A stretch of DNA of 37,731 nt from Erysipelotrichia bacterium (GCA_012800355.1 JAAZJL010000067.1:1-37731); one strand, 5' to 3'. Positions 1 to 10,895 are shown, counted from the stretch's first letter. The notes: generated by a model from the sequence alone, not told the origin. Program-made: numbers and translations.

Positions 1-1693
1 AAACATATTCTCCTGAAGCAGTAAAAGCCATTAAAGTATCAATTGAATCTGCTTCTGTATAACCAATTAATTCATCCGTTTCCTTTAAACCAGGTAAACT
101 ACTTTCAGTAGAATTATATGATCTTAAAGAAACCTTTTTGACATATCCATCTTTAGTAAATGAAACCATTACTCTTTCATTTGCAATCATATCAATTTTA
201 TCAATTACAATTTCATCTATTTCATCTTCAATAACTGTATATCTTTCATGAGCAAATTTATCTTTTAATTCAGTAAGTTCTGTGCATAAAACTTTGTTTA
301 ATGAAGCTGGATTATTAATTATTTCATTTAGGTGTTTCATCTCATCAACTAACTGTTTATATTCATCCTTTAAAGCAAATATATCTGTATTGGTTAGTCG
401 ATATAATCTCAATTGAACAATCGCTTCTGCTTGAGCATCTGTAAACTGAAATCTATCAATCAAATTCTTCTTTGCATCAGCTTTATCTTTACTTCCACGA
501 ATGATTTTTATTACTTCATCTAAAACACTTACTGCTTTTATCAAACCTTCTAAAACATGACATCTATTTAAACGTTTATCAAATTCATATTTTGTCCTTC
601 TTAAAACAAAATCTTTATAAAATTCGATATAAGCATCTAGCATATCTAACAGGCCTAAATACATTGGTCTATTATTAACAATAGCTACCATATTGTAGTT
701 GTAATAAACTTGTAAATCTGTATTTTTATATAAATAATTTAGTATTAAATTTGCATCACTATCTTTTTTTACATCTATAACAATTCTTAAACCAGTTCTA
801 TCTGACTCGTCTCTGACATCTAAAATCCCTTCAAGTTCTTTGTTATAACGAATATCATCTATTTTTTTAACGATATTAGTTTTGACAACTTCATAAGGAA
901 TTTCACTTACAACTATCTGTTGGATACCACCTTTTCCTTTTTCAATATTAACTTTACTTCTAATAACAATTCTTCCTTTACCAGTAGTAAAAGCTTCCTT
1001 TATTCCATCAATTCCTTGAGCAATTCCTTTAGTTGGAAAATCTGGACCTTTAATAATTTTCATCAAGTCATTTACAGTACTTTTAGGATTGTTGATACGA
1101 TATATGGTTCCTTCAATAACTTCTTTTAAGTTATGTGGAGGAATATTTGTGGCATAACCAGCTGCAATGCCAGTTGATCCATTAACTATTAAGTTAGGAA
1201 ATCTAGCTGGTAATACAGTTGGTTCATTTTCTGTATCATCGAAGTTAGGGGTCCAAACAACTGTATCTTTATCGATATCTTCTAATAAAGTTGAAGAAAT
1301 TTCAGCAAGTCTTGCTTCTGTATAACGCATTGCTGCTGCTGGATCATCATCAATTGAACCGTTATTACCATGCATTTCAATCAACGTATGATTTACTTTC
1401 CAATCCTGTGAAAGTCTTACCATCGCATCATAAATAGAACTATCACCATGTGGATGATAATTACCAATAACTAAACCAACCGTTTTAGCACTTTTTCTAT
1501 AAGCTTTTTCATGAGTATTGCCATCTTTATACATAGCATAAAGAATTCTTCTTTGAACAGGCTTTAAACCATCTCTAGCATCAGGCAATGCTCTTTCCTG
1601 AATAATTGTTTTAGCATATTCACCATATCTATCACTTATTAAATCTTTTAAAGGAAGCTCTAATATTTTTTCTTCATTAACTTTCTTTTTCAT
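1..1693 (-). CDS. parC: DNA topoisomerase IV subunit A (partial, C-terminus off the left edge)
   Basis: This is the breakage-reunion subunit of topoisomerase IV, which decatenates daughter chromosomes together with ParE. I translated it by hand because the edge-cut ORF is missing from the track. 564 codons are present of the roughly 800 usual, so the C-terminal DNA-wrapping domain is mostly absent. It starts MKKKVNEEKILELPL; the quinolone-pocket motif HPHGDSSIYDAM (about residues 80-91) has the unmutated Ser85/Asp89 pattern, and the catalytic tyrosine lies in AAMRYTEARLAE (about Tyr124). The ATG follows the parE stop by one base, with GGAGG inside the parE end, so the two are cotranscribed and probably translationally coupled. 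GyrA is the alternative. The parE partner and the plsY neighbour favour ParC, but the discriminating C-terminal GyrA box is not visible here. Confidence 0.93.
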   Translation of the reverse strand, partial: MKKKVNEEKILELPLKDLISDRYGEYAKTIIQERALPDARDGLKPVQRRILYAMYKDGNTHEKAYRKSAKTVGLVIGNYHPHGDSSIYDAMVRLSQDWKVNHTLIEMHGNNGSIDDDPAAAMRYTEARLAEISSTLLEDIDKDTVVWTPNFDDTENEPTVLPARFPNLIVNGSTGIAAGYATNIPPHNLKEVIEGTIYRINNPKSTVNDLMKIIKGPDFPTKGIAQGIDGIKEAFTTGKGRIVIRSKVNIEKGKGGIQQIVVSEIPYEVVKTNIVKKIDDIRYNKELEGILDVRDESDRTGLRIVIDVKKDSDANLILNYLYKNTDLQVYYNYNMVAIVNNRPMYLGLLDMLDAYIEFYKDFVLRRTKYEFDKRLNRCHVLEGLIKAVSVLDEVIKIIRGSKDKADAKKNLIDRFQFTDAQAEAIVQLRLYRLTNTDIFALKDEYKQLVDEMKHLNEIINNPASLNKVLCTELTELKDKFAHERYTVIEDEIDEIVIDKIDMIANERVMVSFTKDGYVKKVSLRSYNSTESSLPGLKETDELIGYTEADSIDTLMAFTASGEYV

Positions 1694-1694
1694 A

Positions 1695-3620
1695 TTAGTT
1701 ATCCTCCAATAAGTAACCATCTTCTAAAGTAAATGTAACATATGATTCAATCCACTCTCGTCTAATGGCAGCATTATCGCCCATTAAAGTCGTAAATCTT
1801 TTATCAGTAGAATGATTATCATCAATTCCAACCTGGATTAATGTTCTAGTTTCAGGATTCATTGTCGTTTCCCATAACTGATCTGCATTCATTTCACCTA
1901 AACCTTTATAACGTTGAATCTCCACTTTTCCATATTTTTCTTTTAAAGCAATTAATTCATCCTCATTATAAGCATAAAAGAATTCTTTGCCTTTTGTAAC
2001 TTTATAAAGTGGTGGTAAAGCTATATAAACCATTCCAGCATCAATTAAAGGACGCATATAACGATAAAAGAAAGTAAGAAGTAAAACTTGGATATGAGAA
2101 CCATCAACATCAGCATCAGTCATAATAATAACTTTACTATAGTTAGAATCTTCAACATCAAATGAATCACCGATTCCTGCACCAATAGTCTGAGTTAAAG
2201 TGTACAACTCTTCATTTTTATTAATATCAGAAAGCGTTGCTTTTTCAGTATTTAAAACCTTTCCTCTTAAAGGTAGAATTGCTTGATATTTAGAATCCCT
2301 TCCTTGTTTAGCGCTACCACCAGCTGAATCTCCTTCTACTAAAAATAATTCTTTTATATTAGCATCTTTTGACTGGGCAACAGCTAATTTTCCTGATAGA
2401 GTTCTTTCATCTTTTTTATTCCTTTTGTTTTTTCTGGCTTCTTCTTTTGCTTTACGTGCTGCTTCTCTGGCAGCAGCAGCTTTTATCATCTTTTTAATTA
2501 AATCATTAGAAAGTTCTTTATTTTCATCTAAAAAATATGTTAATTGTTCCGAGATTAAATTATCTACTACAACTCTTGCTTCTGGTGTGCCTAATTTTGA
2601 TTTAGTTTGACCCTCAAACTGTAGTAAATCTTCAGAAATATTTACTGAAATAATACTTGTTAGCCCTTCTCTAATATCACTACCTTCTAAGTTTTTATCT
2701 TTTTCCTTTAATAAACCATTTTTTCTGGCATATTCATTAAAACACTTCGTAAAAGCTGTCTTATAACCAATTTCATGAGAACCACCAAAAGGAGTTCTTA
2801 CATGATTAACAAATGAATATGAGTTTTCTTCAAATGAATCGGTATACTGAAATGCAATATCAACAGTTATTTTTTCAGTTCCACCGTTAAATTTTATTAC
2901 TGGTGAAATTGTTGTTTTATCTTCATGAAGATATTGCATAAAAGCTTCTAAGCCATTTTCGTAATAGAATTCTTCTTGTTGATTACTTCTCTCATCTTTT
3001 AAAACTATTTTTAAACCACCCATTAAAAAGGCGCTTTCTCTTAATCTTTGTTTGATGGTAGCATAATTAAAATCAATACGATTAAAAATCTTTTTGTCAG
3101 GTAAAAATCTTACCTTACTACCTGTCTTATTAGTGTTTCCTAAAACTTCAAGTTTTCCAATTTTTGAACCACCTTTTTCAAACATCATACGATAAGTTTT
3201 TCCTTGATAATTAGTAGTTACTTCCAGCCATTCACTTAAAGCATTAACAACAGAAGCACCTACACCATGCAGTCCTCCAGCAACCTTATAGCCTTGTTGA
3301 CTTGAGAATTTACCACCTGCATGAAGCTCGGTAAATATTACTTGCAAAGTCGATACACCACTGGCATGTTTTCCAGTAGGCATCCCTCTTCCTTCATCCT
3401 CTATACAAATTACATTGTTTTTTTCAATTGTTAATTTAATACAATCACCATATCCGTTTAAAGACTCATCGATAGCATTATCCATGATTTCCCAAACTAA
3501 ATGATGAAGACCATATTGATCGGTAGAACCAATATACATACCTGGTCTTTTTCTAACGGCTTCCAATCCTTTTAAGATTTGAATGCTGCTTTCATCGTAA
3601 GATTTAACATTTTTGGCCAT
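1695..3620 (-). CDS. parE: DNA topoisomerase IV subunit B
   Basis: This is the ATPase subunit of topoisomerase IV. The GHKL ATP site is visible as EIMDNAIDE (about 45-53), DEGRGM (about 75-80) and GGLHGVGAS (about 115-123). The Toprim domain shows VEGDSAGGSA near residue 430 and DADVDGSH, and the C-terminal RYKGLGEMNADQLW is typical of GyrB/ParE. The length of 641 aa is normal for the family. The track's start at 3641 is rejected because it would place the Shine-Dalgarno GAGGTG (3629-3634) inside the gene; ATG at 3618-3620 has that site 8 nt upstream and gives MAKNVKSYDESS. parC follows one base after the stop. The gene is divergent from plsY across 86 bp. GyrB is the alternative identity and is made less likely by the parC partner. 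Confidence 0.95.
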   Translation of the reverse strand: MAKNVKSYDESSIQILKGLEAVRKRPGMYIGSTDQYGLHHLVWEIMDNAIDESLNGYGDCIKLTIEKNNVICIEDEGRGMPTGKHASGVSTLQVIFTELHAGGKFSSQQGYKVAGGLHGVGASVVNALSEWLEVTTNYQGKTYRMMFEKGGSKIGKLEVLGNTNKTGSKVRFLPDKKIFNRIDFNYATIKQRLRESAFLMGGLKIVLKDERSNQQEEFYYENGLEAFMQYLHEDKTTISPVIKFNGGTEKITVDIAFQYTDSFEENSYSFVNHVRTPFGGSHEIGYKTAFTKCFNEYARKNGLLKEKDKNLEGSDIREGLTSIISVNISEDLLQFEGQTKSKLGTPEARVVVDNLISEQLTYFLDENKELSNDLIKKMIKAAAAREAARKAKEEARKNKRNKKDERTLSGKLAVAQSKDANIKELFLVEGDSAGGSAKQGRDSKYQAILPLRGKVLNTEKATLSDINKNEELYTLTQTIGAGIGDSFDVEDSNYSKVIIMTDADVDGSHIQVLLLTFFYRYMRPLIDAGMVYIALPPLYKVTKGKEFFYAYNEDELIALKEKYGKVEIQRYKGLGEMNADQLWETTMNPETRTLIQVGIDDNHSTDKRFTTLMGDNAAIRREWIESYVTFTLEDGYLLEDN

Positions 3621-3645
3621 AAATAAAACACCTCTATACATAAAT

Positions 3646-3654
3646 ATTATATCA
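3646..3654 (-). promoter_or_regulatory. Extended -10 promoter of parE-parC
   Basis: On the minus strand TGaTATAAT forms a perfect extended -10 about 26 bp before the parE ATG. No good -35 hexamer is visible at 17 bp, which is usual for extended -10 promoters. Confidence 0.6.
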
Positions 3655-3660
3655 TAAAAA

Positions 3661-3689
3661 TTGCATCCTTTATTTAACTAATATATAAT
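3661..3689 (+). promoter_or_regulatory. Promoter of plsY
   Basis: TTGCAT (3661-3666), a 17-bp spacer and TATAAT (3684-3689). The predicted start is near 3696, giving a leader of about 11 nt that carries AAGGTGAT just before the ATG at 3707. Confidence 0.7.
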
Positions 3690-3706
3690 TTAAAAAAGGT
3701 GATATT

Positions 3707-4303
3707 ATGAAAGTTATTATTTTTTCAGTATTAAATTATATTGTTGGATCGATTCCATGGGCACTTGTTATTGGTAAAGTATTTTACAATACTGATGTTA
3801 GAGAACATGGTTCAGGAAATTTAGGAGCAACTAATGCTGGAAGGGTTTTAGGAAAAAAAGTAGCTTATATAGTAACAGTTTTAGATGCTCTAAAAGGTTT
3901 TATCATGTTTATGATATTATCAAAATTTGATTATAAAATAGCTTGTTTCACAATTATCTTTGTCACTATTGGACATTGTTATCCTTTATTTGCCAACTTT
4001 AAGGGTGGAAAAGCAGTAGCAACTAGTTTTGGTATTATATTAGCTATTTCACTTTCAAGTTTTAAATCTTTCCTTGTAGTTTTCTTAGTACCAGTATTAA
4101 TATGGTTTCTAATTAGCAATATAACTGAATATATTTCTCTTGCCTCTTTAGTCGCGACTTTTTTATCGGTTATTCTCTCTACTTTTGTCTGTAGAAGATA
4201 TGTTACTGTTTCTTTATTAATGATTTGGTTATTAATAGTTTATAAGCATAAAGAAAACATAAACAGACTATTAAAAGGCACTGAAAACAAAAAGAATTAT
4301 TAA
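3707..4303 (+). CDS. plsY: Acyl-phosphate:glycerol-3-phosphate acyltransferase PlsY
   Basis: PlsY transfers an acyl chain from acyl-phosphate to glycerol-3-phosphate at the inner face of the membrane, the first step of phospholipid synthesis in most Gram-positives. The 198-aa protein is almost entirely hydrophobic with several membrane segments. It carries the family's conserved loops: GSIPWALVIGK at the N-terminus, REHGSGNLGATNAGR (about 33-47), and GHCYPLFANFKGGKAVAT (about 87-104). An AAGGTGAT ribosome site lies 4 nt before the ATG. It is divergent from parE-parC, a neighbour pairing common in Firmicutes. Length and motifs are complete and nothing looks degenerate. Confidence 0.95.
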   Translation: MKVIIFSVLNYIVGSIPWALVIGKVFYNTDVREHGSGNLGATNAGRVLGKKVAYIVTVLDALKGFIMFMILSKFDYKIACFTIIFVTIGHCYPLFANFKGGKAVATSFGIILAISLSSFKSFLVVFLVPVLIWFLISNITEYISLASLVATFLSVILSTFVCRRYVTVSLLMIWLLIVYKHKENINRLLKGTENKKNY

Positions 4304-4324
4304 AAAAATGGATGTTCCATTTTT
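4304..4324. terminator. Bidirectional terminator between plsY and relE
   Basis: The 9-bp stem AAAAATGGA/TCCATTTTT has a 3-nt loop (TGT). On the minus strand it is followed by a run of seven T, serving the toxin gene; on the plus strand by five T, serving plsY. It overlaps the last bases of the toxin stop codon. Confidence 0.7.
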
Positions 4325-4571
4325 ATTTAGTTCGATTAATTTTTAAAACGATTAAAAATTTATCTTCTATTAGAATCAACAATCTAAACTTTCCAACCAC
4401 AAATTTATAATGACCAAATAGAATGTTTTTCAGTGGTTGTCCTAATAATCTAGGAGCATTAGTGCCTTCTAGATTTTTATTAAGCCAACCCAAAAGAATC
4501 ACTTTACTGGAATCATCTAAGTGATTTAATTGTTGATAAGCAAACTCTGAAAAATAAACACGAAAATTCAT
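4323..4571 (-). CDS. RelE/ParE-superfamily toxin of a type II toxin-antitoxin pair
   Basis: This 82-aa protein opens with FRVYFSEFAYQQLNHLD, the usual RelE/ParE alpha-helical start, and has the PRLLGQPLKN, FGHYKFVVGKFRLLI and FLIVLKINR strands of the fold. RelE relatives cleave mRNA on the ribosome and ParE relatives poison gyrase; the sequence alone does not tell me which this is. The ATG abuts the antitoxin stop (TAAATG, no gap), the normal coupled arrangement. The C-terminus ends KINRTK, where relatives usually carry a His-Arg followed by a few more residues ending in Tyr. It may therefore be slightly shortened or weakened, or simply a divergent branch. Confidence 0.8.
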   Translation of the reverse strand: MNFRVYFSEFAYQQLNHLDDSSKVILLGWLNKNLEGTNAPRLLGQPLKNILFGHYKFVVGKFRLLILIEDKFLIVLKINRTK

Positions 4572-4787
4572 TTATTTGTTTCCCTTAGTAATTTCACTTA
4601 AACTGTAAATTTTCTTATTTTCTTGATAAATTTTTAAACTCTCATCAAAATCATTAATATCAATTTCATTTTCAATTTTCTCTAGTACAGCTGTTCTAAT
4701 TAACTCAGAAACAGTAATACCGTGAAATTTTGCATAATCTCTAAATAATTTTTCTTCTTCTTTGGTAACTCTTAATGAAATAGCCAT
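4572..4787 (-). CDS. RelB/DinJ-like (ribbon-helix-helix) antitoxin
   Basis: This 71-aa protein begins MAISLRVTKEEEKLFRDYAK and continues GITVSELIRTAVLEKIE. That is a beta-strand followed by two helices, as in ribbon-helix-helix antitoxins of the RelB or DUF6290 type. The acidic, flexible C-terminal half would wrap the toxin. AGGAGA stands 5 nt before the ATG. The upstream gap holds nested palindromes suited to autorepression by the antitoxin or the complex. Family membership is inferred from pattern only; the pairing with a RelE-like gene in the next codon makes the antitoxin role likely. Confidence 0.8.
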   Translation of the reverse strand: MAISLRVTKEEEKLFRDYAKFHGITVSELIRTAVLEKIENEIDINDFDESLKIYQENKKIYSLSEITKGNK

Positions 4788-4804
4788 ATTCTCTCCTGTC
4801 TAAC

Positions 4805-4831
4805 ATTGTATTACAAACTGTATCATACAAT
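4805..4831. promoter_or_regulatory. Nested palindromic operator upstream of the toxin-antitoxin pair
   Basis: Two 11-bp palindromes, TTGTA-T-TACAA (4806-4816) and TGTAT-C-ATACA (4819-4829), sit with centres 13 bp apart. They lie inside a larger dyad, ATTGTAT-N13-ATACAAT (4805-4831). A minus-strand TACAAT (4805-4810) could be the -10 of the pair, so a bound antitoxin would cover it. No convincing -35 at 17 bp is visible. Confidence 0.55.
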
Positions 4832-4839
4832 ATTTCCGT

Positions 4840-7233
4840 TTAATATCCGTTTAAATGGGCATCTTTTATTATTGAAGGATAATCAACAAAACAAATATCT
4901 ATATCGACATTAGTACTTGTAACTCCATTGACTTTTCCTTTTGATGTAAATTGCCAAATAGTATAGTTGTCATTATAAACATAAGGAGTTAAAGTACCCC
5001 AATGTGCTACCCATACATCATATTTAAAATTATACTTTCTTAACATAGATGAATAACTATAAACAGCTGGATAATAACCTGCTTCGCTTAAAATATCGCA
5101 ATAAGTATTAACTAGAGCGTTGAAAGTATACGTATCTAAATATTTCTGTGAACTTGTTTCAATGTCAATAACAATTGGATATTCAAATTTTTTGCCTTCA
5201 ATACATTTTAGCATCCACTTTGCTTCTACTATTGCATCTTGAACATTGGTAGAAATAACATAATGATAAGCGCCTACATCTATACCTGCTTCTTTTGCAG
5301 CTTTATAATTCCTTTCAAAAATCGGATCTTTGTAATCGTTGCTGTAAGCAGCTCTTAATAAAACAAAGTCAACTCCTTCTTCTTTCATTCTTCTAAAGTT
5401 ATCAACAGTCATATATCTGCCATTCCACTCTGATAAATCTAGTCCGTAACTAAATGCATCATAGACTTTTATTGGAATTGTAATAGATGAAGTATAATTT
5501 TCATTAGAAATGCTAATATAGCATTCACCACTCTTTTTAGGATAAATAACTCCAGAATTGTCAACAGTTGCAATCGTTTCATCTGAAGAAGAATAAATTA
5601 ACAATGAATTATCATCAACACTAGTTCTTAATCTAAAGTGTTTATTAACCATTAAACCTAATCGATAAAATTGACATTTAATATTAGTTCTACTGACATT
5701 TATTGCTACTTTTTTTACTATATCTGAACCATCATTAGTTTTTACAGTAATTATTGCTGTACCATTTTTATTAGCGATTATCCTACCATTTGATGTAACT
5801 TGAGCAATACTTGAATCACTTGAATAATATGTTAATGTTTTATTAGCTGCATCATAAGGATACACTAAAACATTCAAATCATAAGTATTTCCTTTTTTTA
5901 GATTAATAACTGATTTGTTAATTTTAATATCTTTTATTAGTTTTGAAATACTCATATAGTAAATAACATTTGTTCCACTATTAGAAACAGTTATTTTAGC
6001 TGAACCACCTTTTACGATATCTACATTGCCAAATTCATCGACTTTAACAATTTCTTCATCACTACTTTCAAAGGTGAAATTTTTAGTTCCAATAAAGCAG
6101 TCATGATCTTGTGGCGATATTACAACTTTATCTTTTAAATCTACTATTAAATATCTTACTTCTGAAGCATTTTCATCATTTACTGTTATATCAATAATTG
6201 CATTATTTTCTCCACTATTTGTTTTAACGGTAATTTTTACAGCACCTATACTATTGGCTGTAAGTAATCCTTCTTCGGTAATAGTAGCAATTTTGGGATC
6301 TGAACTATAATATTTAATCTCATCAGATAAAACATTACTGTCAACCACATTTAATTGAATTGTCTCTCCAACTTTTAAAATATTAGTTAAATTTTTAAAT
6401 GATAAATCTACTAAACTGTAATATAAATTATAATTTCTAGCATATTTTACTGCTTCACTATTTTCATAAACAATATATTTATGATTTTTATTTAAACAGT
6501 TTTCAGCCAAATAAGTTACTGATTGAGGAATTAAAATTATTAATTCAGTTTCTTGTTTTTTTTCAACATTAAAAGCTTCTTTTTTTATTGACTTTAAAGA
6601 TAATGGAAATAAATAGGATTTTAAATTGTAATCATTATAAAAACAGTATTCACCGATTGATTCAATTGTTTCAGGAAACTCGACAATTTCTAAATTAATT
6701 AAATCTCTAAATGCATTGTTTGATAAATATTTAATATCATCACTAATCACTAGCTTAACGATTGAATCTCTACTATCATTCCAAATTCTTTCCTCATTAG
6801 AATTAAAATCAACCATAAAACCATTTTGCCCATAAGTAATCACCAATACTTTAACATTATTTAAATTAGAAAAGCCTTCTAAATCAACCAAATGACTCGG
6901 AACACTTATGGTATTTACTTGTTGACAGTTTTTAAAAGCATTTTTCTGGATAGAAATTATTGAATCTGCAATTTCAATCTCTTCACTATTAGTACAATCT
7001 ACCGCATTTGAAGCAATAGTAGTAACTGTATGACCATCAATAGAAAAAGGTATACTAATACATTCAGAATCTAAAATTTTATTGTATTTGATTAAAGTGG
7101 CTGTATCATCATCATTAATCTTATACTCATACTGACCTGAAGTAATATACTTAGTTCCTATATGTTTAATACTAAAGAAAGCTATTACAACGCATAGTAT
7201 TAAAATAATTAATAATTTAAATACCTTTTTCAT
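4840..7233 (-). CDS. Membrane-anchored surface protein: leucine-rich region, Big_2-like repeats and C-terminal GH25 lysozyme
   Basis: The 797-aa protein has one N-terminal membrane segment (about 6-26) with no clear cleavage site or lipobox. Residues about 45-260 resemble BspA-type leucine-rich repeats (VEFPETIESIGEYCFYND). Three or four Big_2-like beta repeats follow (about 265-600), each with the pattern SSD..IATV...G.I.....G...ITV. Residues about 603-797 form a GH25 muramidase: GLDLSEWNG holds the first Asp, VIDIETSS holds the Asp and catalytic Glu, and IWQFTSKGKVNGV is the typical end. It should cleave the beta-1,4 bond of peptidoglycan outside the cell. The ATG lies 18 bp after the valS stop with only a weak ribosome site, so it probably shares the valS transcript. 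A role in wall remodelling or adhesion is inference. Confidence 0.85.
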   Translation of the reverse strand: MKKVFKLLIILILCVVIAFFSIKHIGTKYITSGQYEYKINDDDTATLIKYNKILDSECISIPFSIDGHTVTTIASNAVDCTNSEEIEIADSIISIQKNAFKNCQQVNTISVPSHLVDLEGFSNLNNVKVLVITYGQNGFMVDFNSNEERIWNDSRDSIVKLVISDDIKYLSNNAFRDLINLEIVEFPETIESIGEYCFYNDYNLKSYLFPLSLKSIKKEAFNVEKKQETELIILIPQSVTYLAENCLNKNHKYIVYENSEAVKYARNYNLYYSLVDLSFKNLTNILKVGETIQLNVVDSNVLSDEIKYYSSDPKIATITEEGLLTANSIGAVKITVKTNSGENNAIIDITVNDENASEVRYLIVDLKDKVVISPQDHDCFIGTKNFTFESSDEEIVKVDEFGNVDIVKGGSAKITVSNSGTNVIYYMSISKLIKDIKINKSVINLKKGNTYDLNVLVYPYDAANKTLTYYSSDSSIAQVTSNGRIIANKNGTAIITVKTNDGSDIVKKVAINVSRTNIKCQFYRLGLMVNKHFRLRTSVDDNSLLIYSSSDETIATVDNSGVIYPKKSGECYISISNENYTSSITIPIKVYDAFSYGLDLSEWNGRYMTVDNFRRMKEEGVDFVLLRAAYSNDYKDPIFERNYKAAKEAGIDVGAYHYVISTNVQDAIVEAKWMLKCIEGKKFEYPIVIDIETSSQKYLDTYTFNALVNTYCDILSEAGYYPAVYSYSSMLRKYNFKYDVWVAHWGTLTPYVYNDNYTIWQFTSKGKVNGVTSTNVDIDICFVDYPSIIKDAHLNGY

Positions 7234-7251
7234 ACTATTTTTTTTACAGTC

Positions 7252-9855
<2,604 letters not shown>

Positions 9856-9874
9856 ATAAATCTCCTTTTAAAAT

Positions 9875-10074
9875 AAAAAGCGCCACCAAAGGACGCTTAA
9901 CGTGGTACCACCTTATTTACTTCTCAAATACTTTAACGCAGTAATACGGAATTAACTACTTAATTTCATCAATTCAGCTCAAAGTCGACCTTCATTTGTA
10001 AACCTTATACTTTTCCACCAAACAAGTATTCTCTATAAATAGTAATACAAACTACTCCTACTTATCTTCGCTAT
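9875..10074 (-). promoter_or_regulatory. T-box riboswitch controlling valS (predicted GUC specifier)
   Basis: On the minus strand the leader ends with the T-box core AAGGTGGTACCACG (complement of 9901-9914). A G+C-rich terminator hairpin AAGCG...CGCTT with a T run (9875-9898) and the AAAGGAG of valS follow. Further 5' are the AGTA loop-E-like stretch, AGAGA and GGTGGAA elements typical of stem I. The triplet GTC (complement of 9987-9989) lies just before CTTTGAGC, where the specifier codon sits in known T-boxes, and it reads valine. AGC and AAG near the transcript start can pair with CTT and GCT to close stem I. Uncharged tRNA-Val should stabilise the antiterminator. Confidence 0.9.
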
Positions 10075-10076
10075 CT

Positions 10077-10105
10077 TTGATTATAAAAGAAAGATAGAAT
10101 AAAAT
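10077..10105 (+). promoter_or_regulatory. Promoter of the CPBP protease gene
   Basis: TTGATT (10077-10082), 17-bp spacer, TAAAAT (10100-10105). The leader would be about 32 nt with GGAAAGG at 10129-10135. Both hexamers overlap those of the opposing valS promoter by 3 bp. Confidence 0.6.
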
Positions 10106-10108
10106 CAA
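10080..10108 (-). promoter_or_regulatory. Promoter of the valS T-box transcript
   Basis: Minus-strand TTGATT (complement of 10103-10108), 17-bp spacer, TATAAT (complement of 10080-10085). The predicted start is near 10074, directly ahead of stem I. It interlocks with the plus-strand promoter at 10077-10105. Confidence 0.8.
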
Positions 10109-10143
10109 GGTTATGTTAAAATTACTATGGAAAGGCTTTATTC

Positions 10144-10806
10144 ATGAAAAAAGAAAGTTTTATATATTTATCAGTTATTGTAGCTGTTAGTCTAATGAGT
10201 TATATTGATGCAATAATCCAGCTAGAATATTTCTCTAGAAGTATCTTCAAAATCATTCTGTTTGCTGGAACAATAATTCTATATAGTTTTATTTTTAAAG
10301 AAACCATTATTAATGACATTAAATTTAATATTTCAGCATTTAAAAAGATTTTACCTTTTTCAATAGGAGTTTATATCTTAATTATTTCTGCTTATTTTAT
10401 TTTTAGAAACATTTTTGATTTTTCTCATGTTAAAGATTCGCTGTTATCCTCTGTTGGTATTGGAAAGGATAATTTCATTGCTATATCTTTATATGTTTCC
10501 CTATGTAATTCCTTTTTAGAAGAAATTTTTTTTCGTGGATATTGTTTTCTACATTTAAAAACTTTAACTGGCAGAAAAATCGCTTATATATTTTCAAGTT
10601 TATTATTTGCTTTATATCATTGCAGTATGATGATTGGTTGGTTTAACATATTTCTTTATTTACTGTTGATTATTTCTTTGTTTATAGCTGGTTTTATCTT
10701 TAATTATCTTAATGAAAAATTTGATTCACTCTTTGCTAGTTGGTTTTTCCATATGTTTGCTAACTTTGCGATCAATACAGTTGGTATAATTTTGTTATTC
10801 AATTAA
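10144..10806 (+). CDS. CPBP-family intramembrane metalloprotease (CAAX/Abi type)
   Basis: This 220-aa polytopic membrane protein carries the CPBP glutamate motif EEIFFRGY (about residues 126-133), the first histidine in FALYH, and a second in WFFHMFANF near the C-terminus. Together these form the Glu/His active site of the Rce1/Abi family. About six to seven hydrophobic segments are visible. Bacterial members are linked to prenyl-protein-like processing, bacteriocin immunity or stress, but nothing nearby indicates a substrate here. It is the only plus-strand gene between valS and tig-lon, transcribed divergently from valS, with its own promoter and a GGAAAGG ribosome site. Confidence 0.85.
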   Translation: MKKESFIYLSVIVAVSLMSYIDAIIQLEYFSRSIFKIILFAGTIILYSFIFKETIINDIKFNISAFKKILPFSIGVYILIISAYFIFRNIFDFSHVKDSLLSSVGIGKDNFIAISLYVSLCNSFLEEIFFRGYCFLHLKTLTGRKIAYIFSSLLFALYHCSMMIGWFNIFLYLLLIISLFIAGFIFNYLNEKFDSLFASWFFHMFANFAINTVGIILLFN

Positions 10807-10895
10807 AATTTAAAAGTTCTTTATACAATAAAGAATACTTTTAAAAATACTAATAAAATTAATTGAAAATTTAAATTTTAAATATTTAAAGTTAA

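Noticed and set aside
920-1129. Plus-strand ORF of 69 aa within parC
   Set aside because: Low-complexity Ser/Asn/Phe-rich shadow of the parC reading frame on the other strand, with no ribosome site.
10811-10842. AT-only hairpin after the CPBP gene as its main terminator
   Set aside because: The stem has a bulge and no T run follows; the hairpin at 10896-10919 is much better.
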